A DNA stretch of 64,000 nucleotides from Salinimonas lutimaris (GCF_005222225.1 NZ_CP036536.1:2752001-2816000); one strand, 5' to 3'. Counted from the first letter of the stretch, positions 17,753 through 28,150 are shown. Numbers and translations are program-made. The notes: generated by a model not told the origin, from the sequence alone.

Positions 17753-18767
17753 TGCAAGTGGTGCCTTAAACACCTTGTTTGCCGGCGAGTCCCTGTCGCA
17801 AACCCAGTCGTTTGCCCTGTTTAACAGTATTATGCATGGTGAACAGCCTGAGCCTGTGATTGCCGCGGTACTCACCGCGCTAAAAATGAAGCAGGAATCA
17901 CCGGAGGAGATTGCCGGTGCTGCCAGCGCTATGGTTTCCAACGCCCTGCCGTTTCCCACGCCGTCCTATAATTTTGCTGATATCGTGGGTACCGGCGGGG
18001 ATGGTCACAACACTATTAATATTTCCAGCTCAGCCGGTGTGGTCGCGGCAGCCTGTGGCGTTAAAGTCGCCAAGCACGGTAATCGCAGCGTATCATCACG
18101 GTCCGGCTCGGCAGATTTATTCAAAAGCTTTGGGATCAGACTGGATATTGAGGCGCAAACTGCTCGCCATTGTCTGGATGAAGCCAACTTCTGTTTTTTG
18201 TTTGCGCCGGTTTATCATGCCGGCATGCGCCATGCCGCACCGGTACGGGCTGCGTTAAAAACCCGTACCCTATTTAACGTTCTGGGCCCGCTAGCCAACC
18301 CGGCCAGTCCGACCCATGGCGTATTTGGCGTTTATTCTCCCGAATTGCTGGAACCTTACGCCCGCACCCTGATGCTGCTTGGCCAGCACCGCGCTTTGAT
18401 TGTTCATGGTGATGGCCTGGATGAACTGGCGTTGCATGGCGAGAGCCGGATTATCGATCTTGAGCATGGTGATGTGCGTGAATACACCGTCACACCGGCA
18501 GACTTTGGCTTACCATCTTTTCTCCTCAGCGCCATAGAAGGTGGCGACCCGGACGACAACCGCAAATTTATTGAAGATGCGCTGTGTGGCCAGGGACACG
18601 AAGCACACCGGGCAGCTATCGCAATGAATTGCGGCGCCCTGTTGAAAGTCACCGGTCACGTCGATACTTATAAACAAGGGGCGGAGATGGCCATGGAAAG
18701 CATGGCTAAGGGCACCCCGGTTGAAGTACTCAAACAAGTTGCCACACTCACCCAGGAGGAAAAGTAA
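17745..18767 (+). CDS. trpD: Anthranilate phosphoribosyltransferase
   Basis: Enzyme of 340 residues that transfers phosphoribose from PRPP to anthranilate. The PRPP-binding glycine loop GTGGDGHNTINISS and the following KHGNRSVSSRSGSAD segment, with its anthranilate-contacting residues, are intact. The hinge region NVLGPLANP and the metal-site HGDGLDEL motif are also present. GAGGA lies upstream of the start, within trpG. The stop overlaps the trpCF start by one base. Confidence 0.97.
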   Translation: MYDASGALNTLFAGESLSQTQSFALFNSIMHGEQPEPVIAAVLTALKMKQESPEEIAGAASAMVSNALPFPTPSYNFADIVGTGGDGHNTINISSSAGVVAAACGVKVAKHGNRSVSSRSGSADLFKSFGIRLDIEAQTARHCLDEANFCFLFAPVYHAGMRHAAPVRAALKTRTLFNVLGPLANPASPTHGVFGVYSPELLEPYARTLMLLGQHRALIVHGDGLDELALHGESRIIDLEHGDVREYTVTPADFGLPSFLLSAIEGGDPDDNRKFIEDALCGQGHEAHRAAIAMNCGALLKVTGHVDTYKQGAEMAMESMAKGTPVEVLKQVATLTQEEK

Positions 18768-20164
18768 TGGCTGATGTACTGCAAAGAATCGTTGCAGATA
18801 AACGTGTCGAGCTGGAATCACTGATGCAGGCGTTACCGCTTGATACCATAAAAGCAGGCCTGACACCGTCACAAAAAAGCCTGTTTGCTGCCCTGTCTGA
18901 ACCCGAAGCGGGTTATATTCTGGAGTGCAAAAAAGCCTCTCCCTCAAAAGGGCTGATCCGGGAAGTATTCGATCTGGACGAGATTATTGCTGCTTATGCA
19001 CCTTTTGCGGCGGGGATATCGGTGCTGACCGATGAAAAATATTTTCAGGGTAAGTTTGAGTATTTGCAGTATGTTACCGAGCGGGTCAGCCAGCCGGTAC
19101 TGAATAAAGATTTTTTCATTTCAGAATACCAGGTTTATCTGGCACGCTATTACAACGCTGATGCGGTATTGCTGATGCTCAGCGTACTTAGCGATGACGA
19201 ATACCGGGCGCTGGCAGCGGTGGCTGACAGCCTGCAACTGGATATTCTGACTGAGGTCAGTAATGAGCAGGAAATGCACCGGGCGATTGCGCTGCAAGCC
19301 AGCATTATTGGTATTAACAACCGGGATTTACGGGACTTAAGTACCGACCTGGCTACCACTGAACGGCTGGTGCCGTTACTGGAGCAGGCAAGCCACGATT
19401 TTGTGGTAATTTCTGAGTCCGGTATTTACACCCATGAAGATGTGATGCGCTTGTCGGCGCACTGTCATGGTTTTCTGGTTGGCAGTTCATTGATGGCGCA
19501 GCAGGATTTGCCTGCCGCTGTACGCGAGCTGGTGTATGGCAATATCAAGGTATGTGGTCTCACATCCGCTCAGGCTGCCAGCGCGGCGTTTGACGCCGGG
19601 GCCAATTTTGGCGGATTAATATTTGCCGAAAAATCCAAACGCGCGGTCACTCTGGCCCAGGCCAGTGAGATTGTTTCTGCTGTGCCAGGCCGCTATGTTG
19701 GTGTTTTTGTCAATGCCAGCGAGGATGAGATCGTCAAGGCGGCGGGCGAACTGTCGTTGAGTGCGGTGCAGTTACACGGTGATGAAGACGCCGCTTACCG
19801 GGCCTCACTGGCTGGCCGGCTACCGGATGGCTGTGAAATCTGGCAGGCGCTGGGAGTCAGTCAGCAATTACCGGCCAGTTTAGACCCTGTCATGGCAGAA
19901 CCTGTGGTCAGCCGGGTTTTACTGGACTGCCAGGTTGGGCAGGAAAAAGGCGGCACTGGCCATCAGTTTGACTGGTCGCTGTTGCAGGATATTAACGATA
20001 AATCACGTATCGTACTGGCTGGCGGAATTAATATCGATGTGATTCAGCAGGCTCAGGCAACTGGCGCTGCCATCATTGATGTGAACTCAGGAGTGGAAGA
20101 TGCACCGGGCCAAAAATCCGCTGACAAATTAACCGCATTATTTGCCCACGTGCGGCAGTACTAA
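18767..20164 (+). CDS. trpCF: Fused indole-3-glycerol-phosphate synthase / phosphoribosylanthranilate isomerase
   Basis: Bifunctional enzyme of 465 residues made of two TIM barrels. TrpC occupies about 1-255 with catalytic Lys in [12 protein letters not shown] and the LNKDFF and SESGI motifs. TrpF occupies about 260-460 with general-base Cys in [19 protein letters not shown], and LAGGIN near the end. The order C then F is that of E. coli TrpC. AGGAGG sits upstream of the ATG at 18767 and the start overlaps the trpD stop. Confidence 0.97.
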   Translation: MADVLQRIVADKRVELESLMQALPLDTIKAGLTPSQKSLFAALSEPEAGYILECKKASPSKGLIREVFDLDEIIAAYAPFAAGISVLTDEKYFQGKFEYLQYVTERVSQPVLNKDFFISEYQVYLARYYNADAVLLMLSVLSDDEYRALAAVADSLQLDILTEVSNEQEMHRAIALQASIIGINNRDLRDLSTDLATTERLVPLLEQASHDFVVISESGIYTHEDVMRLSAHCHGFLVGSSLMAQQDLPAAVRELVYGNIKVCGLTSAQAASAAFDAGANFGGLIFAEKSKRAVTLAQASEIVSAVPGRYVGVFVNASEDEIVKAAGELSLSAVQLHGDEDAAYRASLAGRLPDGCEIWQALGVSQQLPASLDPVMAEPVVSRVLLDCQVGQEKGGTGHQFDWSLLQDINDKSRIVLAGGINIDVIQQAQATGAAIIDVNSGVEDAPGQKSADKLTALFAHVRQY

Positions 20165-20184
20165 AAGATATTACAGGACAACTC

Positions 20185-21372
20185 ATGAATCAGTTAGATG
20201 CAAAATTTGGCGAATTCGGCGGTATGTATGTACCCGAATTGCTTATTCCTGCTCTGGATCAGTTAGAAAAGGCATTCATTGATGCCAAGGATGATCCTGA
20301 GTTTCAAAAAGAATTTCTGGACCTGCTCAAAGACTATGCAGGCCGCCCCACTGCAATGACCCTGACCCGTAATCTGGTCAGTAACCCCAAGGTCAAACTG
20401 TACCTAAAACGGGAAGACCTGTTGCACGGCGGTGCCCACAAAACCAATCAGGTGCTGGGACAGGCACTGCTGACCAAGCGTATGGGTAAAACAGAAGTCA
20501 TTGCCGAGACCGGTGCCGGTCAGCATGGTACTGCCACCGCTCTGGCCTGTGCATTACTGGGCCTTAAAGCGCGTATTTATATGGGCGCCAAAGATGTTGA
20601 ACGTCAGGCCCCTAATGTGTTTCGGATGCGCCTGATGGGCGCCGAAGTCATTCCGGTAAATGCCGGTTCCGGTACGCTTAAAGATGCGGTTAACGAAGCC
20701 ATGCGCGACTGGTCAGCCAACTATGATAAAGCCCACTATCTGCTGGGTACCGCAGCCGGCCCGCACCCTTTCCCGACGATCGTACGTGAATTTCACCGTA
20801 TGATTGGCGAGGAAACCCGCGCCCAGATCCAGGAAAAAGAAGGACGCTTACCGGACGCGGTGGTTGCCTGTGTCGGCGGTGGCTCTAATGCCATTGGTAT
20901 GTTTGCTGATTTCATTGACGAACAGAGCGTTAAACTGGTGGGCGTAGAGCCTGCGGGTAAAGGCCTGCATACCAAAGAACACGGTGCCACTATCTGTACC
21001 GGCACCAAAGGTATTTTGCATGGCGCCTATACCTTCATTATGCAGGACCACGAAGGTCAGATTGAAGAAAGCTATTCGGTCTCGGCCGGACTGGATTATC
21101 CGGCAGTTGGTCCGCAGCACGCCCAGCTGGCAGAAATGAAGCGCGCTGAGTATGTGTCTGTGACTGATGAAGAAGCGCTAAATGCATTTAAATTGCTGGC
21201 CCGGAAAGAAGGCATTATCCCGGCGCTGGAGTCTGCGCACGCGCTGGCCCATGCGCTGAATATGGCAGACGAGGCCGAAGATGACACCATCATTGTGGTC
21301 AATTTATCCGGCCGTGGCGATAAAGATATCGGCGTTGTAACCAAGATCCTGGGAGATGAATTTGATGGATAG
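20185..21372 (+). CDS. trpB: Tryptophan synthase beta chain
   Basis: PLP enzyme of 395 residues condensing indole with serine. The PLP lysine is in [13 protein letters not shown], the catalytic Glu in [11 protein letters not shown], and the phosphate-binding glycine loop in [11 protein letters not shown]. The start at 20185 ([18 protein letters not shown]) has AGGA six bases upstream. The 3' end overlaps trpA by eight bases, consistent with stoichiometric synthesis of the alpha2beta2 complex. Confidence 0.98.
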   Translation: MNQLDAKFGEFGGMYVPELLIPALDQLEKAFIDAKDDPEFQKEFLDLLKDYAGRPTAMTLTRNLVSNPKVKLYLKREDLLHGGAHKTNQVLGQALLTKRMGKTEVIAETGAGQHGTATALACALLGLKARIYMGAKDVERQAPNVFRMRLMGAEVIPVNAGSGTLKDAVNEAMRDWSANYDKAHYLLGTAAGPHPFPTIVREFHRMIGEETRAQIQEKEGRLPDAVVACVGGGSNAIGMFADFIDEQSVKLVGVEPAGKGLHTKEHGATICTGTKGILHGAYTFIMQDHEGQIEESYSVSAGLDYPAVGPQHAQLAEMKRAEYVSVTDEEALNAFKLLARKEGIIPALESAHALAHALNMADEAEDDTIIVVNLSGRGDKDIGVVTKILGDEFDG

Positions 21373-22174
21373 ATATCAGGCAATGTTTGACCGGCTCAAT
21401 GAACAGAAAGCCGGTGCGTTTGTGCCCTTTGTGACCATTGGCGATCCGGACCTGGCAACTTCGGAAAAAATTATTTGCCAGCTGATCGAAAGTGGCGCCG
21501 ATGCGCTGGAGCTTGGCCTGCCCTACTCCGACCCGATTGCCGATGGCCCGACTATTCAGGCCGCCAGCATCCGGGCCCGGGGCAGCAAGGTGAGCACAGC
21601 TGATTGTCTGGCTTTGCTGGGTCGTATTCGGGCAAAGTATCCGGACATCCCGGTTGGCCTGCTGCTTTATAGCAATCTGGTGATGGTAACCGGTATTACC
21701 GGTTTTTATGAAAAAGCCGCAGAGGCAGGCGTTGACAGTATCCTTATTGCAGACGTGCCATTGCGTGAAGTGCAGCCATTTCTGGCCGCAGCCGAACAAA
21801 CAGGTATTAAGCAAATTTTGATTGCCCCGCCAAATGCCTCTGACGAAACCCTGTCACAGATTGGCGAGCACTCTTCTGGCTATACCTATCTGCTGGGTCG
21901 CGCCGGAGTGACCGGCGCAGAAACCGCCGTAGAGATTCCGGCCGAGTCGCTGGTTGCCAAGCTGGCTCAGTACGACTGTGCTCCACCGCTGCTGGGCTTT
22001 GGTATATCTAAACCCGAGCAGGTCAAAAATGCCATTGCCGCCGGTGCAGCCGGGGCTATCAGTGGTTCCGCCACCGTAAACCTGATTGCTCAGAATTTGG
22101 GGAATGAGGCAGCCATGCTTGATGCGCTGGATAACTTTGTACGCAGTATGAAAGCTGCCACAGTCAAAGACTAA
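21365..22174 (+). CDS. trpA: Tryptophan synthase alpha chain
   Basis: TIM-barrel subunit of 269 residues that cleaves indole-3-glycerol phosphate. The catalytic Glu is in [26 protein letters not shown] and the Asp in ILIADVP. Glycine loops bind the substrate phosphate ([20 protein letters not shown]). I start at the second ATG (21365, [11 protein letters not shown]), which aligns with enteric TrpA; the ATG at 21356 adds three residues. Confidence 0.97.
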   Translation: MDRYQAMFDRLNEQKAGAFVPFVTIGDPDLATSEKIICQLIESGADALELGLPYSDPIADGPTIQAASIRARGSKVSTADCLALLGRIRAKYPDIPVGLLLYSNLVMVTGITGFYEKAAEAGVDSILIADVPLREVQPFLAAAEQTGIKQILIAPPNASDETLSQIGEHSSGYTYLLGRAGVTGAETAVEIPAESLVAKLAQYDCAPPLLGFGISKPEQVKNAIAAGAAGAISGSATVNLIAQNLGNEAAMLDALDNFVRSMKAATVKD

Positions 22175-22186
22175 CAGGACGTACAG

Positions 22187-22486
22187 ATGCTCTATATGAT
22201 TTGCGCAACAGACGTTACTGATAGTCTGGAAAAACGCCTGGCAGTACGCCCTGATCACCTTGCGCGGCTTGAGACACTGAAAGACGAAGGCCGGCTGATA
22301 ATGGCAGGCCCGTTCCCGGCCATTGATTCGGCTGATCCGGGTCCGGCAGGATTTACCGGCTCTCTGGTCGTGGCTGAGTTTGCCTCGCTGGAGGCGGCGC
22401 AGGCGTGGGCTGATGCCGACCCTTATGTAGCGGCCGGCGTCTATGAAAGTGTGTTGGTTAAGCCATACAAAAAAGTTTTGCCCTGA
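22187..22486 (+). CDS. yciI: YciI family protein
   Basis: Small protein of 99 residues of the YciI/YCII-related fold (ferredoxin-like, dimeric). The conserved His and Asp are in [15 protein letters not shown] and the AGPFPA segment, with [12 protein letters not shown] near the end. E. coli YciI is also encoded close to trp. The biochemical role is not established. It follows trpA by 12 bases and is probably the last gene of the trp operon. Confidence 0.9.
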   Translation: MLYMICATDVTDSLEKRLAVRPDHLARLETLKDEGRLIMAGPFPAIDSADPGPAGFTGSLVVAEFASLEAAQAWADADPYVAAGVYESVLVKPYKKVLP

Positions 22487-22490
22487 TAAA

Positions 22491-22516
22491 AAAAGCCCCG
22501 GTTAGCTAACCGGGGC
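22491..22516 (-). terminator. Terminator of the flavin-fold gene; also a hairpin after yciI
   Basis: GCCCCGGTTAG and CTAACCGGGGC form a long, nearly loop-less hairpin. On the minus strand it is followed by TTTTTTTAT, so it terminates the gene stopping at 22523. On the plus strand it lacks a T-run, but may still end or protect the trp message. Confidence 0.85.
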
Positions 22517-22522
22517 CTGTCA

Positions 22523-22987
22523 TTACAAATTTACCTTTTCATGCTCGCCCATTTCTTCAGGCTCAACATTTTTACCCCTGAGCATTTTGAAAATGCCCTT
22601 AAACCCGGGATCAGCCTGCCAGATTTCAGCGTCTTTTAACTCCAGGCGCATCATTTGCAGTGATGGATCTTCTTTGCCTTTCTCGTACCAGGCTTCCACC
22701 GCATTCGACCAGTACTTGTCGATAATTTCCTGCCTGTCTTCTTTAACCAGAACCCCGCGAATACAGGCAAATACATCGTGGCCTTTACTGGCAAACTGCA
22801 CCATGGCCTCGCCGCCTTCAGCAATCCGGTTGGTCTTGGTGGTGTAAAACCAGAACTCACTGTCAGCATCCTCATCAAGCTGCGCGCGCATCGGCTCGGC
22901 ATGCTGGTATTTTGCCGTCAGATTAACCATCACATTTGGGCTGTCGGCCATCGCTTTCCACATTGTTGTACGAATATCTGCTGTCAT
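22523..22987 (-). CDS. Pyridoxamine 5'-phosphate oxidase-family protein (general stress protein 26 type)
   Basis: Protein of 154 residues with the split-barrel flavin-binding fold of the GSP26 group: MWKAMADSPNVMVNL, then FWFYTTKTNRIAEG, then the QFASKGHDVFACIRG strand. Such proteins bind FMN or related cofactors; their reaction is mostly unknown. The ATG at 22987 has AGAGG about seven bases upstream, and the longer frame to 23053 has no ribosome-binding site. It is monocistronic. Confidence 0.85.
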   Translation of the reverse strand: MTADIRTTMWKAMADSPNVMVNLTAKYQHAEPMRAQLDEDADSEFWFYTTKTNRIAEGGEAMVQFASKGHDVFACIRGVLVKEDRQEIIDKYWSNAVEAWYEKGKEDPSLQMMRLELKDAEIWQADPGFKGIFKMLRGKNVEPEEMGEHEKVNL

Positions 22988-23384
22988 CAGGTGACCTCTT
23001 TGTTTGTCAGTCCATGTTATTGCCAGGTCAGATAGATACTTGCCTGACATCATAAAACATCATTTGCATAGGTCATACCGACATATAACGCATTGTTTTT
23101 AAAGATTATATAAACTGACCGGCTCGAAACCGGAAGTACATAACGTAATTTATGCTCACTTTGATTAACCGTCATGAAAAATTGTCCGGGGAATGAAGCA
23201 GATAGATGCCGGGCTACCGGCGTGAATGCGTCAGTGGATATAGCTAGCCGAATGCGGATGCGCTTTAAGGCTGAGCCAGTCTGATAATTCAGCCTTAGTT
23301 CAGCTAAGCCTTTGTATGGTAATCATCAGGTAAAAACAGTAAATTAGATAGACTGTTTGAAGTTATCCTTACACAGAGAACATC
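22988..23384. other. Intergenic region upstream of the PepSY/PhoPQ-like operon
   Basis: This 397-base stretch separates the divergent flavin-fold gene and the signalling operon. I see no supported gene; a 36-codon frame at 23174-23284 lacks a ribosome-binding site. The only structured element is the TTCAGC direct repeat near its right end, listed separately. Confidence 0.6.
23288..23304 (+). promoter_or_regulatory. TTCAGC direct repeat, possible response-regulator site
   Basis: TTCAGC occurs at 23288 and again at 23299, exactly 11 bp apart, the helical spacing used by OmpR/PhoB-family dimers. It lies 81 bases upstream of the operon that encodes such a regulator, which suggests autoregulation. 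No binding consensus is known to me for this regulator. Confidence 0.4.
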
Positions 23385-23663
23385 ATGTCCCAGCGAATTT
23401 TTGTAGCCGCTATTTTCTGCATCACCCTGTGCACTACGCCATTGTTTGCCGTGGCGCAGCAGGATAATGATCATCAGATAGACAAAACCCAGGCTGCTAA
23501 CAAAGCGCGCAAACAGGTCAATGGCCGGGTGCTGAAAGTGGATCAACAATCAGACCGCTACCGGGTCAAGGTACTGAAAAAATCCGGCCGGGTCATTTCG
23601 GTCGATGTGGACAAACGCTCTGGCAAGGTAAACCAGACGAACAAAAAGGACAATAACCGCTAA
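23385..23663 (+). CDS. Exported PepSY-domain protein
   Basis: Small secreted protein of 92 residues: signal peptide about 1-24 (IFCITLCTTPLFAVA), then a single PepSY domain (AANKARKQVNGRVLKV...RYRVKVLKKSGRVISVDVD) and a basic asparagine-rich tail. PepSY proteins are found next to PhoPQ-like systems in marine gammaproteobacteria and are thought to modulate the sensor in the periplasm. Its TAA overlaps the ATG of the regulator gene by one base, so the three genes form an operon. Confidence 0.85.
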   Translation: MSQRIFVAAIFCITLCTTPLFAVAQQDNDHQIDKTQAANKARKQVNGRVLKVDQQSDRYRVKVLKKSGRVISVDVDKRSGKVNQTNKKDNNR

Positions 23664-24337
23664 TGCGAATTTTGATTGCTGAAGATGACAGCCGGCTTTT
23701 GACCCAGCTTGATGTACTACTTCAACAACACGGTTACAGTGTGGATTTAGCCGATAATGGCAACAGTGCGCTTTATTTGCTTAAAGAGCACAATTACGAT
23801 GTTGCCATTATTGATATCGGATTACCCCACTTAGACGGCTTTGATGTTATCCGACAGGCACGACGTGCTGATGTGACCAGCCCGGTGCTGATACTCACCG
23901 CCCGGGATCGCTGGCAGGAGAAGGTCGAGGGACTGGATGCCGGCGCCGATGATTATCTGACCAAGCCGTTTCATAATGAAGAACTGCTCGCCCGGGTCAA
24001 AGCACTGATCCGACGCTCATCCGGTCAGGCCAACCCTACCATAAGTTTTGGACCGCTGGAGCTTGATACCGTGGCAGAAGAGCTGGCTGTGGATGGTAGC
24101 CGGCTGGAGTTGACTGCCTACGAATACAAGGTGATGGAATACCTGATGCTAAACCCGCAAAAAGTGGTGTCTAAAACCGAGCTGACCGAGCATATTTACG
24201 ATCAGGATTTTGATCTGGACAGCAATGTGATTGAGGTCTTTGTTGGTCGCCTGCGTAAAAAAATTGACCCGGCCGGGGTACTTAAACCCATCGAAACCCT
24301 GCGAGGTCGTGGTTATCGTATCAACCGGGACCTATGA
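23663..24337 (+). CDS. OmpR/PhoP-family response regulator
   Basis: Regulator of 224 residues. The receiver domain (1-120) has the acidic pair at residues 8-9, phospho-acceptor Asp51 in IIDIGLP, Thr79 and Lys101 (TKPF). The winged-helix DNA-binding domain (about 127-222) carries the ELTAYEYKVMEYLML and SNVIEVFVGRLRKKI helices. Its closest resemblance is to PhoP. It probably recognises repeats spaced 11 bp apart, such as the TTCAGC pair upstream of the operon. It overlaps the kinase gene by four bases. Confidence 0.93.
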   Translation: MRILIAEDDSRLLTQLDVLLQQHGYSVDLADNGNSALYLLKEHNYDVAIIDIGLPHLDGFDVIRQARRADVTSPVLILTARDRWQEKVEGLDAGADDYLTKPFHNEELLARVKALIRRSSGQANPTISFGPLELDTVAEELAVDGSRLELTAYEYKVMEYLMLNPQKVVSKTELTEHIYDQDFDLDSNVIEVFVGRLRKKIDPAGVLKPIETLRGRGYRINRDL

Positions 24338-25668
24338 AGCGGCTCTCCCTGAAAATTCGTAGCATTCTGCTGGCCCTGGTGGCGCTGGCAGTATTTATTC
24401 CGGTCACAGTATATGTGCTGGATAAAGCGTACACCAGTAGCCTGACCCAGGCGAAGCTCAATGAACTCAAACTGATGAACCTGGCACTGGTATCGGCCTT
24501 TGAGGTTGAAAATAACCGGCCGGTCATGCCAGATTTTTTGTACGAGGAGCAGCTGAACCTGCCAGACTCAGGCTACGTCGGCTTTGTTATTTTCCGTGAC
24601 AAGATTGTATGGCAGTCGGCCTCGGCACTGCATGTGGTTGTCACCAAACCGGCTACCCTGCCTGCGGTGGGTGATGAGCAGTTCACGGCGCACTATGTGC
24701 AAAGTACCGATGACTCCCCCGCTTACTTTGCCTACGGTTTTACCGCCGAATTTGCCACCGATACCGACTTTGTGCCTGTCCAGTTCTATATTCTCAATAA
24801 TCGCGAAGAGTTTGCCGCTGAACGCAGTATGTTTTTGAACACGGTCTGGCAGGGACTATCGGTGCTGGGCCTGTTGCTGGTGCTGGTCATGCTACTGGGG
24901 ATTACTGTGGTACTGGCACCAGTCCGAAAGCTGATTACCGAAATAAAACACACCAGTGAAGGGCATCAGCTGCAGCTGGACGGCGCTTATCCGAAAGAGT
25001 TCAGTGGCCTGAAAAAAAGCATCAACCATTTACTTGAAACTGAAGCGCAGCAGCGTAAACGCTATAAAAACAGTTTAGGCGACCTGGCACACAGTCTTAA
25101 AACTCCGCTGGCCGTCGCGCTGGGAGCAAATCACTTGCCCGATGATGCCAGGGATAGCCTGCTGCAAATCGACCGTCTGATTCAGCGTCAGCTTAAGCGT
25201 GCCACCGCCGGGCAAAAAGGCTGGCAGGCACCGGTGTTGATTGCGCCAGTAATGGGTAAACTCAAACGGGCCATGGATAAGGTCTATGAGCACCGCAACC
25301 TTACGCTGACCATTGAGGCAACCGGCGAGCCTCTGTTTTACGGTGATGATACGGATTTATTTGAAATGCTGGGAAACCTGACAGATAACGCCTGCAAAGC
25401 AGCGCGCCGTCAGGTTTTACTGAAAACCTACCGGGAGGGTCCCTGGCTGTATCTGATTGTGGAAGATGACGGGCCCGGGATTGCCCTCCCGGTACGGGAG
25501 CGTCTGTTGGAGCGAGGCAACCGGTTAGATACTTATACCGAAGGCCAGGGAATTGGTATGGCGGTAGTCGCTGACCTGGTCGACATTTACGAAGGCCAGC
25601 TGACCATTTATGACAGCGCGGCAGGCGGTGCCGGTATTCAGCTTCGGCTGCCTGCCGGTTACGCCTGA
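24334..25668 (+). CDS. Membrane sensor histidine kinase, PhoQ-like
   Basis: Kinase of 444 residues with two membrane helices (about 10-30 and 173-195) flanking a periplasmic sensor. A HAMP linker follows, then the H-box with His253 (GDLAHSLKTPLAVAL). The ATP-binding domain has NLTDNACKAA (N box), DDGPGI (G1) and GQGIGMAVV (G2). The HSLKTP form and the paired regulator resemble PhoQ; ligand choice (divalent cations, peptides or other) cannot be deduced. The end overlaps the convergent permease gene by ten bases. Confidence 0.92.
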   Translation: MKRLSLKIRSILLALVALAVFIPVTVYVLDKAYTSSLTQAKLNELKLMNLALVSAFEVENNRPVMPDFLYEEQLNLPDSGYVGFVIFRDKIVWQSASALHVVVTKPATLPAVGDEQFTAHYVQSTDDSPAYFAYGFTAEFATDTDFVPVQFYILNNREEFAAERSMFLNTVWQGLSVLGLLLVLVMLLGITVVLAPVRKLITEIKHTSEGHQLQLDGAYPKEFSGLKKSINHLLETEAQQRKRYKNSLGDLAHSLKTPLAVALGANHLPDDARDSLLQIDRLIQRQLKRATAGQKGWQAPVLIAPVMGKLKRAMDKVYEHRNLTLTIEATGEPLFYGDDTDLFEMLGNLTDNACKAARRQVLLKTYREGPWLYLIVEDDGPGIALPVRERLLERGNRLDTYTEGQGIGMAVVADLVDIYEGQLTIYDSAAGGAGIQLRLPAGYA

Positions 25669-26702
25669 CGAGAGGTGGATTTATCGTCACTGCTTGACAG
25701 CAGTACTGCCAGCCACTCGCTTTCCTTACGTGATTCCAGGGCAATTTTCACTACCATGGTCAGCGGCACAGATAACAGCATGCCCACTGTGCCCAGTAAC
25801 CAGCCCCAGAAAATCAGCGACAGGAAGACCACCAGAGTAGAAAGTCCCATGCCCCGCCCCATCAGCCGCGGCTCGACCAGATTACCCATAATGGTGTTCA
25901 CCAGTACAAAAGCCAGTGCAACCAGGCCGGCGGAAGCAAAACCATACTGTACAAAGGCAATCAGCACCGCCGGTAGTGCAGCGATAATAGAGCCAATATT
26001 CGGAATATAGTTAAGCATGAACGCTAGCACCGCCCACAGCAGAAAGTGGTCTACCTGCATCACATACAGCCACACGCCAATAATCAAACCGGTCGCCAGG
26101 CTGACCACGGTTTTAATTGCCAGGTAACTGTTTACCGAACGAATGAATTTGTCCACATGCTGCATTTTCATGTCAGGATCTGCCAGCGCCACATGTAGCC
26201 GGGCCGGAATACTGTGTGATTCAAATAACATAAAAATCACAGTCAGCAGGATCAAAAATAAATTCGACAATACTCCGCCCATTCCGCTGATAAAGTTAGT
26301 CGCCAGCGACATAGCCATGCCCGGGTCCAGATGTGAGGTAATCAGCTCCCGGTTTATGTGAATGTTGACCCTGGCGAGCTGGTCAATCACCCAGGCAAAT
26401 TCAGTATCCAGCTTGGCCCGATACTCAGGCAAATTTTCTTTAAATTCTGTTAATGATTGACCCACCAGGCCCGCCAGTAAGAATCCAATGAACACAATGG
26501 TCAGAATGACCAGCATAATGGAAAGCCAACGTGGGATATGATGTCGGGAGGCCCAGTTAATTAATGGGCCACAGGCAATAGCAATAAAGCCAGACAGAAA
26601 AAACGGCACCATGATGGCTGAGGCCGCTTTAATACCCGCCAGAACGACAACCAGACTGGCAAGTACCACCAGTGCTTTGGCAGTAGGAGATTTTAGTTCC
26701 AT
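25659..26702 (-). CDS. AI-2E family transporter (PerM/TqsA type)
   Basis: Integral membrane protein of 347 residues with seven to eight helices arranged as in the AI-2E family: two helices at the N-terminus, a soluble segment rich in charged residues (about 70-140), then further helices with [22 protein letters not shown] and the conserved [15 protein letters not shown] motif. Members have been linked to autoinducer-2 export or Na+/H+ exchange; the substrate is unknown here. I use the ATG at 26702, since the longer frame begins with a TTG lacking a ribosome-binding site. Confidence 0.9.
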   Translation of the reverse strand: MELKSPTAKALVVLASLVVVLAGIKAASAIMVPFFLSGFIAIACGPLINWASRHHIPRWLSIMLVILTIVFIGFLLAGLVGQSLTEFKENLPEYRAKLDTEFAWVIDQLARVNIHINRELITSHLDPGMAMSLATNFISGMGGVLSNLFLILLTVIFMLFESHSIPARLHVALADPDMKMQHVDKFIRSVNSYLAIKTVVSLATGLIIGVWLYVMQVDHFLLWAVLAFMLNYIPNIGSIIAALPAVLIAFVQYGFASAGLVALAFVLVNTIMGNLVEPRLMGRGMGLSTLVVFLSLIFWGWLLGTVGMLLSVPLTMVVKIALESRKESEWLAVLLSSSDDKSTSRQA

Positions 26703-26783
26703 AATAAACAAATAGTTGAGTTAGTCAGTAAAAATCAGGCACAGTTAGCCTACGTCTATATAAGTCATATTACGAGTCATTTC

Positions 26784-27149
26784 ATGAATTTAAACCAAGC
26801 GACTATAAAAATTAAAAATTTACGTCTTCGAACCTACATTGGTATTAATGAAGAAGAGATCAAAAATAAGCAGGACGTAGTGGTTAACGTCAAAATTCAT
26901 TACGATGCACAGCGGGCCACCGACTCCGACAATATGGATGATGCGCTGAATTATAAGACAGTCACCAAGTCCATTATCAAACTGGTAGAAGACAACCGCT
27001 TTTCACTGCTCGAAAAGCTGACTGCAGACGTACTAGATGTGGCCGCAGAGCATCACTGGGTCACCTACGCCGAGGTTGAAATAGATAAACCGCACGCCCT
27101 GCGCTTTTCAGATTCAGTCTCATTATCACTGTCATGTAATAAACCCTGA
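26784..27149 (+). CDS. folX: Dihydroneopterin triphosphate 2'-epimerase FolX
   Basis: Protein of 121 residues of the FolB/FolX fold that epimerises dihydroneopterin triphosphate to dihydromonapterin triphosphate. It matches FolX rather than Fol[17 protein letters not shown] at the start, [12 protein letters not shown] in the middle, [10 protein letters not shown] and [18 protein letters not shown] near the end. It precedes the yfcH homologue by 12 bases, the same pair as in E. coli. Confidence 0.93.
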   Translation: MNLNQATIKIKNLRLRTYIGINEEEIKNKQDVVVNVKIHYDAQRATDSDNMDDALNYKTVTKSIIKLVEDNRFSLLEKLTADVLDVAAEHHWVTYAEVEIDKPHALRFSDSVSLSLSCNKP

Positions 27150-27161
27150 TAAGGACACCGT

Positions 27162-28058
27162 GTGCATATACTCATCACCGGCGGCACCGGCTTTGTTGGC
27201 CGGCATTTAATTGAGCGTCTTTGGCATGACCATCAACTGACGGTGCTGACCCGGGATAAAGAGCGCGCTTCAAAATTACTGCCGGGGCAGGTCAAAATCA
27301 TCAAATCCCTGGCTGAAATCGCCGATTTCGGCCAACTGGATGCTGTAATCAACTTGGCCGGTGAGCCTATTGCTGATAAGCGCTGGAGTGCCCTGCAAAA
27401 AAAACGTATTTGTGATAGCCGCTGGGAGATTACCCGCGAACTGGTGACCCGAATTAATGCCTGCCAGACGCCGCCGGGGATTTTTCTGTCGGGCTCTGCA
27501 ATTGGCTATTATGGCCGCCAGGGTGACCGGACCGTCACTGAGCTTGATAACCAGCCTAATCCCGAGTTTACCCATGAGCTGTGCGCCCGCTGGGAAAATA
27601 TTGCCTGTGAAGCCAAAAATGAACAGACCCGTGTTTGCCTGCTACGTACCGGAGTGGTGCTGGCTAAAGGCGAAGGTGCGCTGGCTAAAATGGCGCCGCC
27701 GGTCAAGCTGTTTGTCGGCGGTAAAATGGGCAGTGGCGAGCAATATTTATCGTGGATTCATATTGACGATATGGTCAGTGCTCTTTTATTTTTACTGGAA
27801 AACGAGCACTGTCACGGGCCGTACAATATGACCGCGCCTCATCCGCAAACCAACAAAGCATTTACCGATACACTGGCTCGCGCCATGCACCGCCCTAATG
27901 TGTTCACTGTGCCCGGTTTTGCCCTGAAACTGATGATGGGCGAGGCTGCTGACATGTTGCTAACCGGACAAAAAGTGATTCCTGAACGCCTTCAGCACGC
28001 AGGTTTTACGTTCAGCTATCCCAATTTGCAAGATGCTTTGAATTATGAATTCGGATAG
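27162..28058 (+). CDS. yfcH: TIGR01777 family epimerase YfcH
   Basis: Extended-SDR-like protein of 298 residues with an N-terminal nucleotide-binding motif ITGGTGFVGRHL at 4-15, the INLAGEPI strand and the SGSAIGYYG segment typical of the TIGR01777 group, plus a C-terminal DUF1731 part (RPNVFTVPGFALKLMMGE). The start is GTG with AAGGA upstream. Enzymatic activity is unproven for the family. It forms an operon with folX. Confidence 0.92.
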   Translation: MHILITGGTGFVGRHLIERLWHDHQLTVLTRDKERASKLLPGQVKIIKSLAEIADFGQLDAVINLAGEPIADKRWSALQKKRICDSRWEITRELVTRINACQTPPGIFLSGSAIGYYGRQGDRTVTELDNQPNPEFTHELCARWENIACEAKNEQTRVCLLRTGVVLAKGEGALAKMAPPVKLFVGGKMGSGEQYLSWIHIDDMVSALLFLLENEHCHGPYNMTAPHPQTNKAFTDTLARAMHRPNVFTVPGFALKLMMGEAADMLLTGQKVIPERLQHAGFTFSYPNLQDALNYEFG

Positions 28059-28117
28059 ACACCGTTTTCTGTCGAAAATTCTGGCTTATCCCCTCTAAAA
28101 CTCCGGGTCGTGATAAA

Positions 28118-28147
28118 GCAGCCCCTGTTGATGACAACAGGGGCTGC
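28118..28147 (-). terminator. Intrinsic terminator of ybbA-ybbP
   Basis: A perfect 13-base-pair stem (GCAGCCCCTGTTG / CAACAGGGGCTGC) with loop ATGA, followed on the minus strand by TTTATC. It begins four bases after the ybbP stop and also closes the folX-yfcH transcript from the other side. Confidence 0.85.
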
Positions 28148-28150
28148 TGT

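Noticed and set aside
23174..23284. 36-codon ORF upstream of the PepSY gene
   Set aside because: No ribosome-binding site, ordinary composition and no supporting context.
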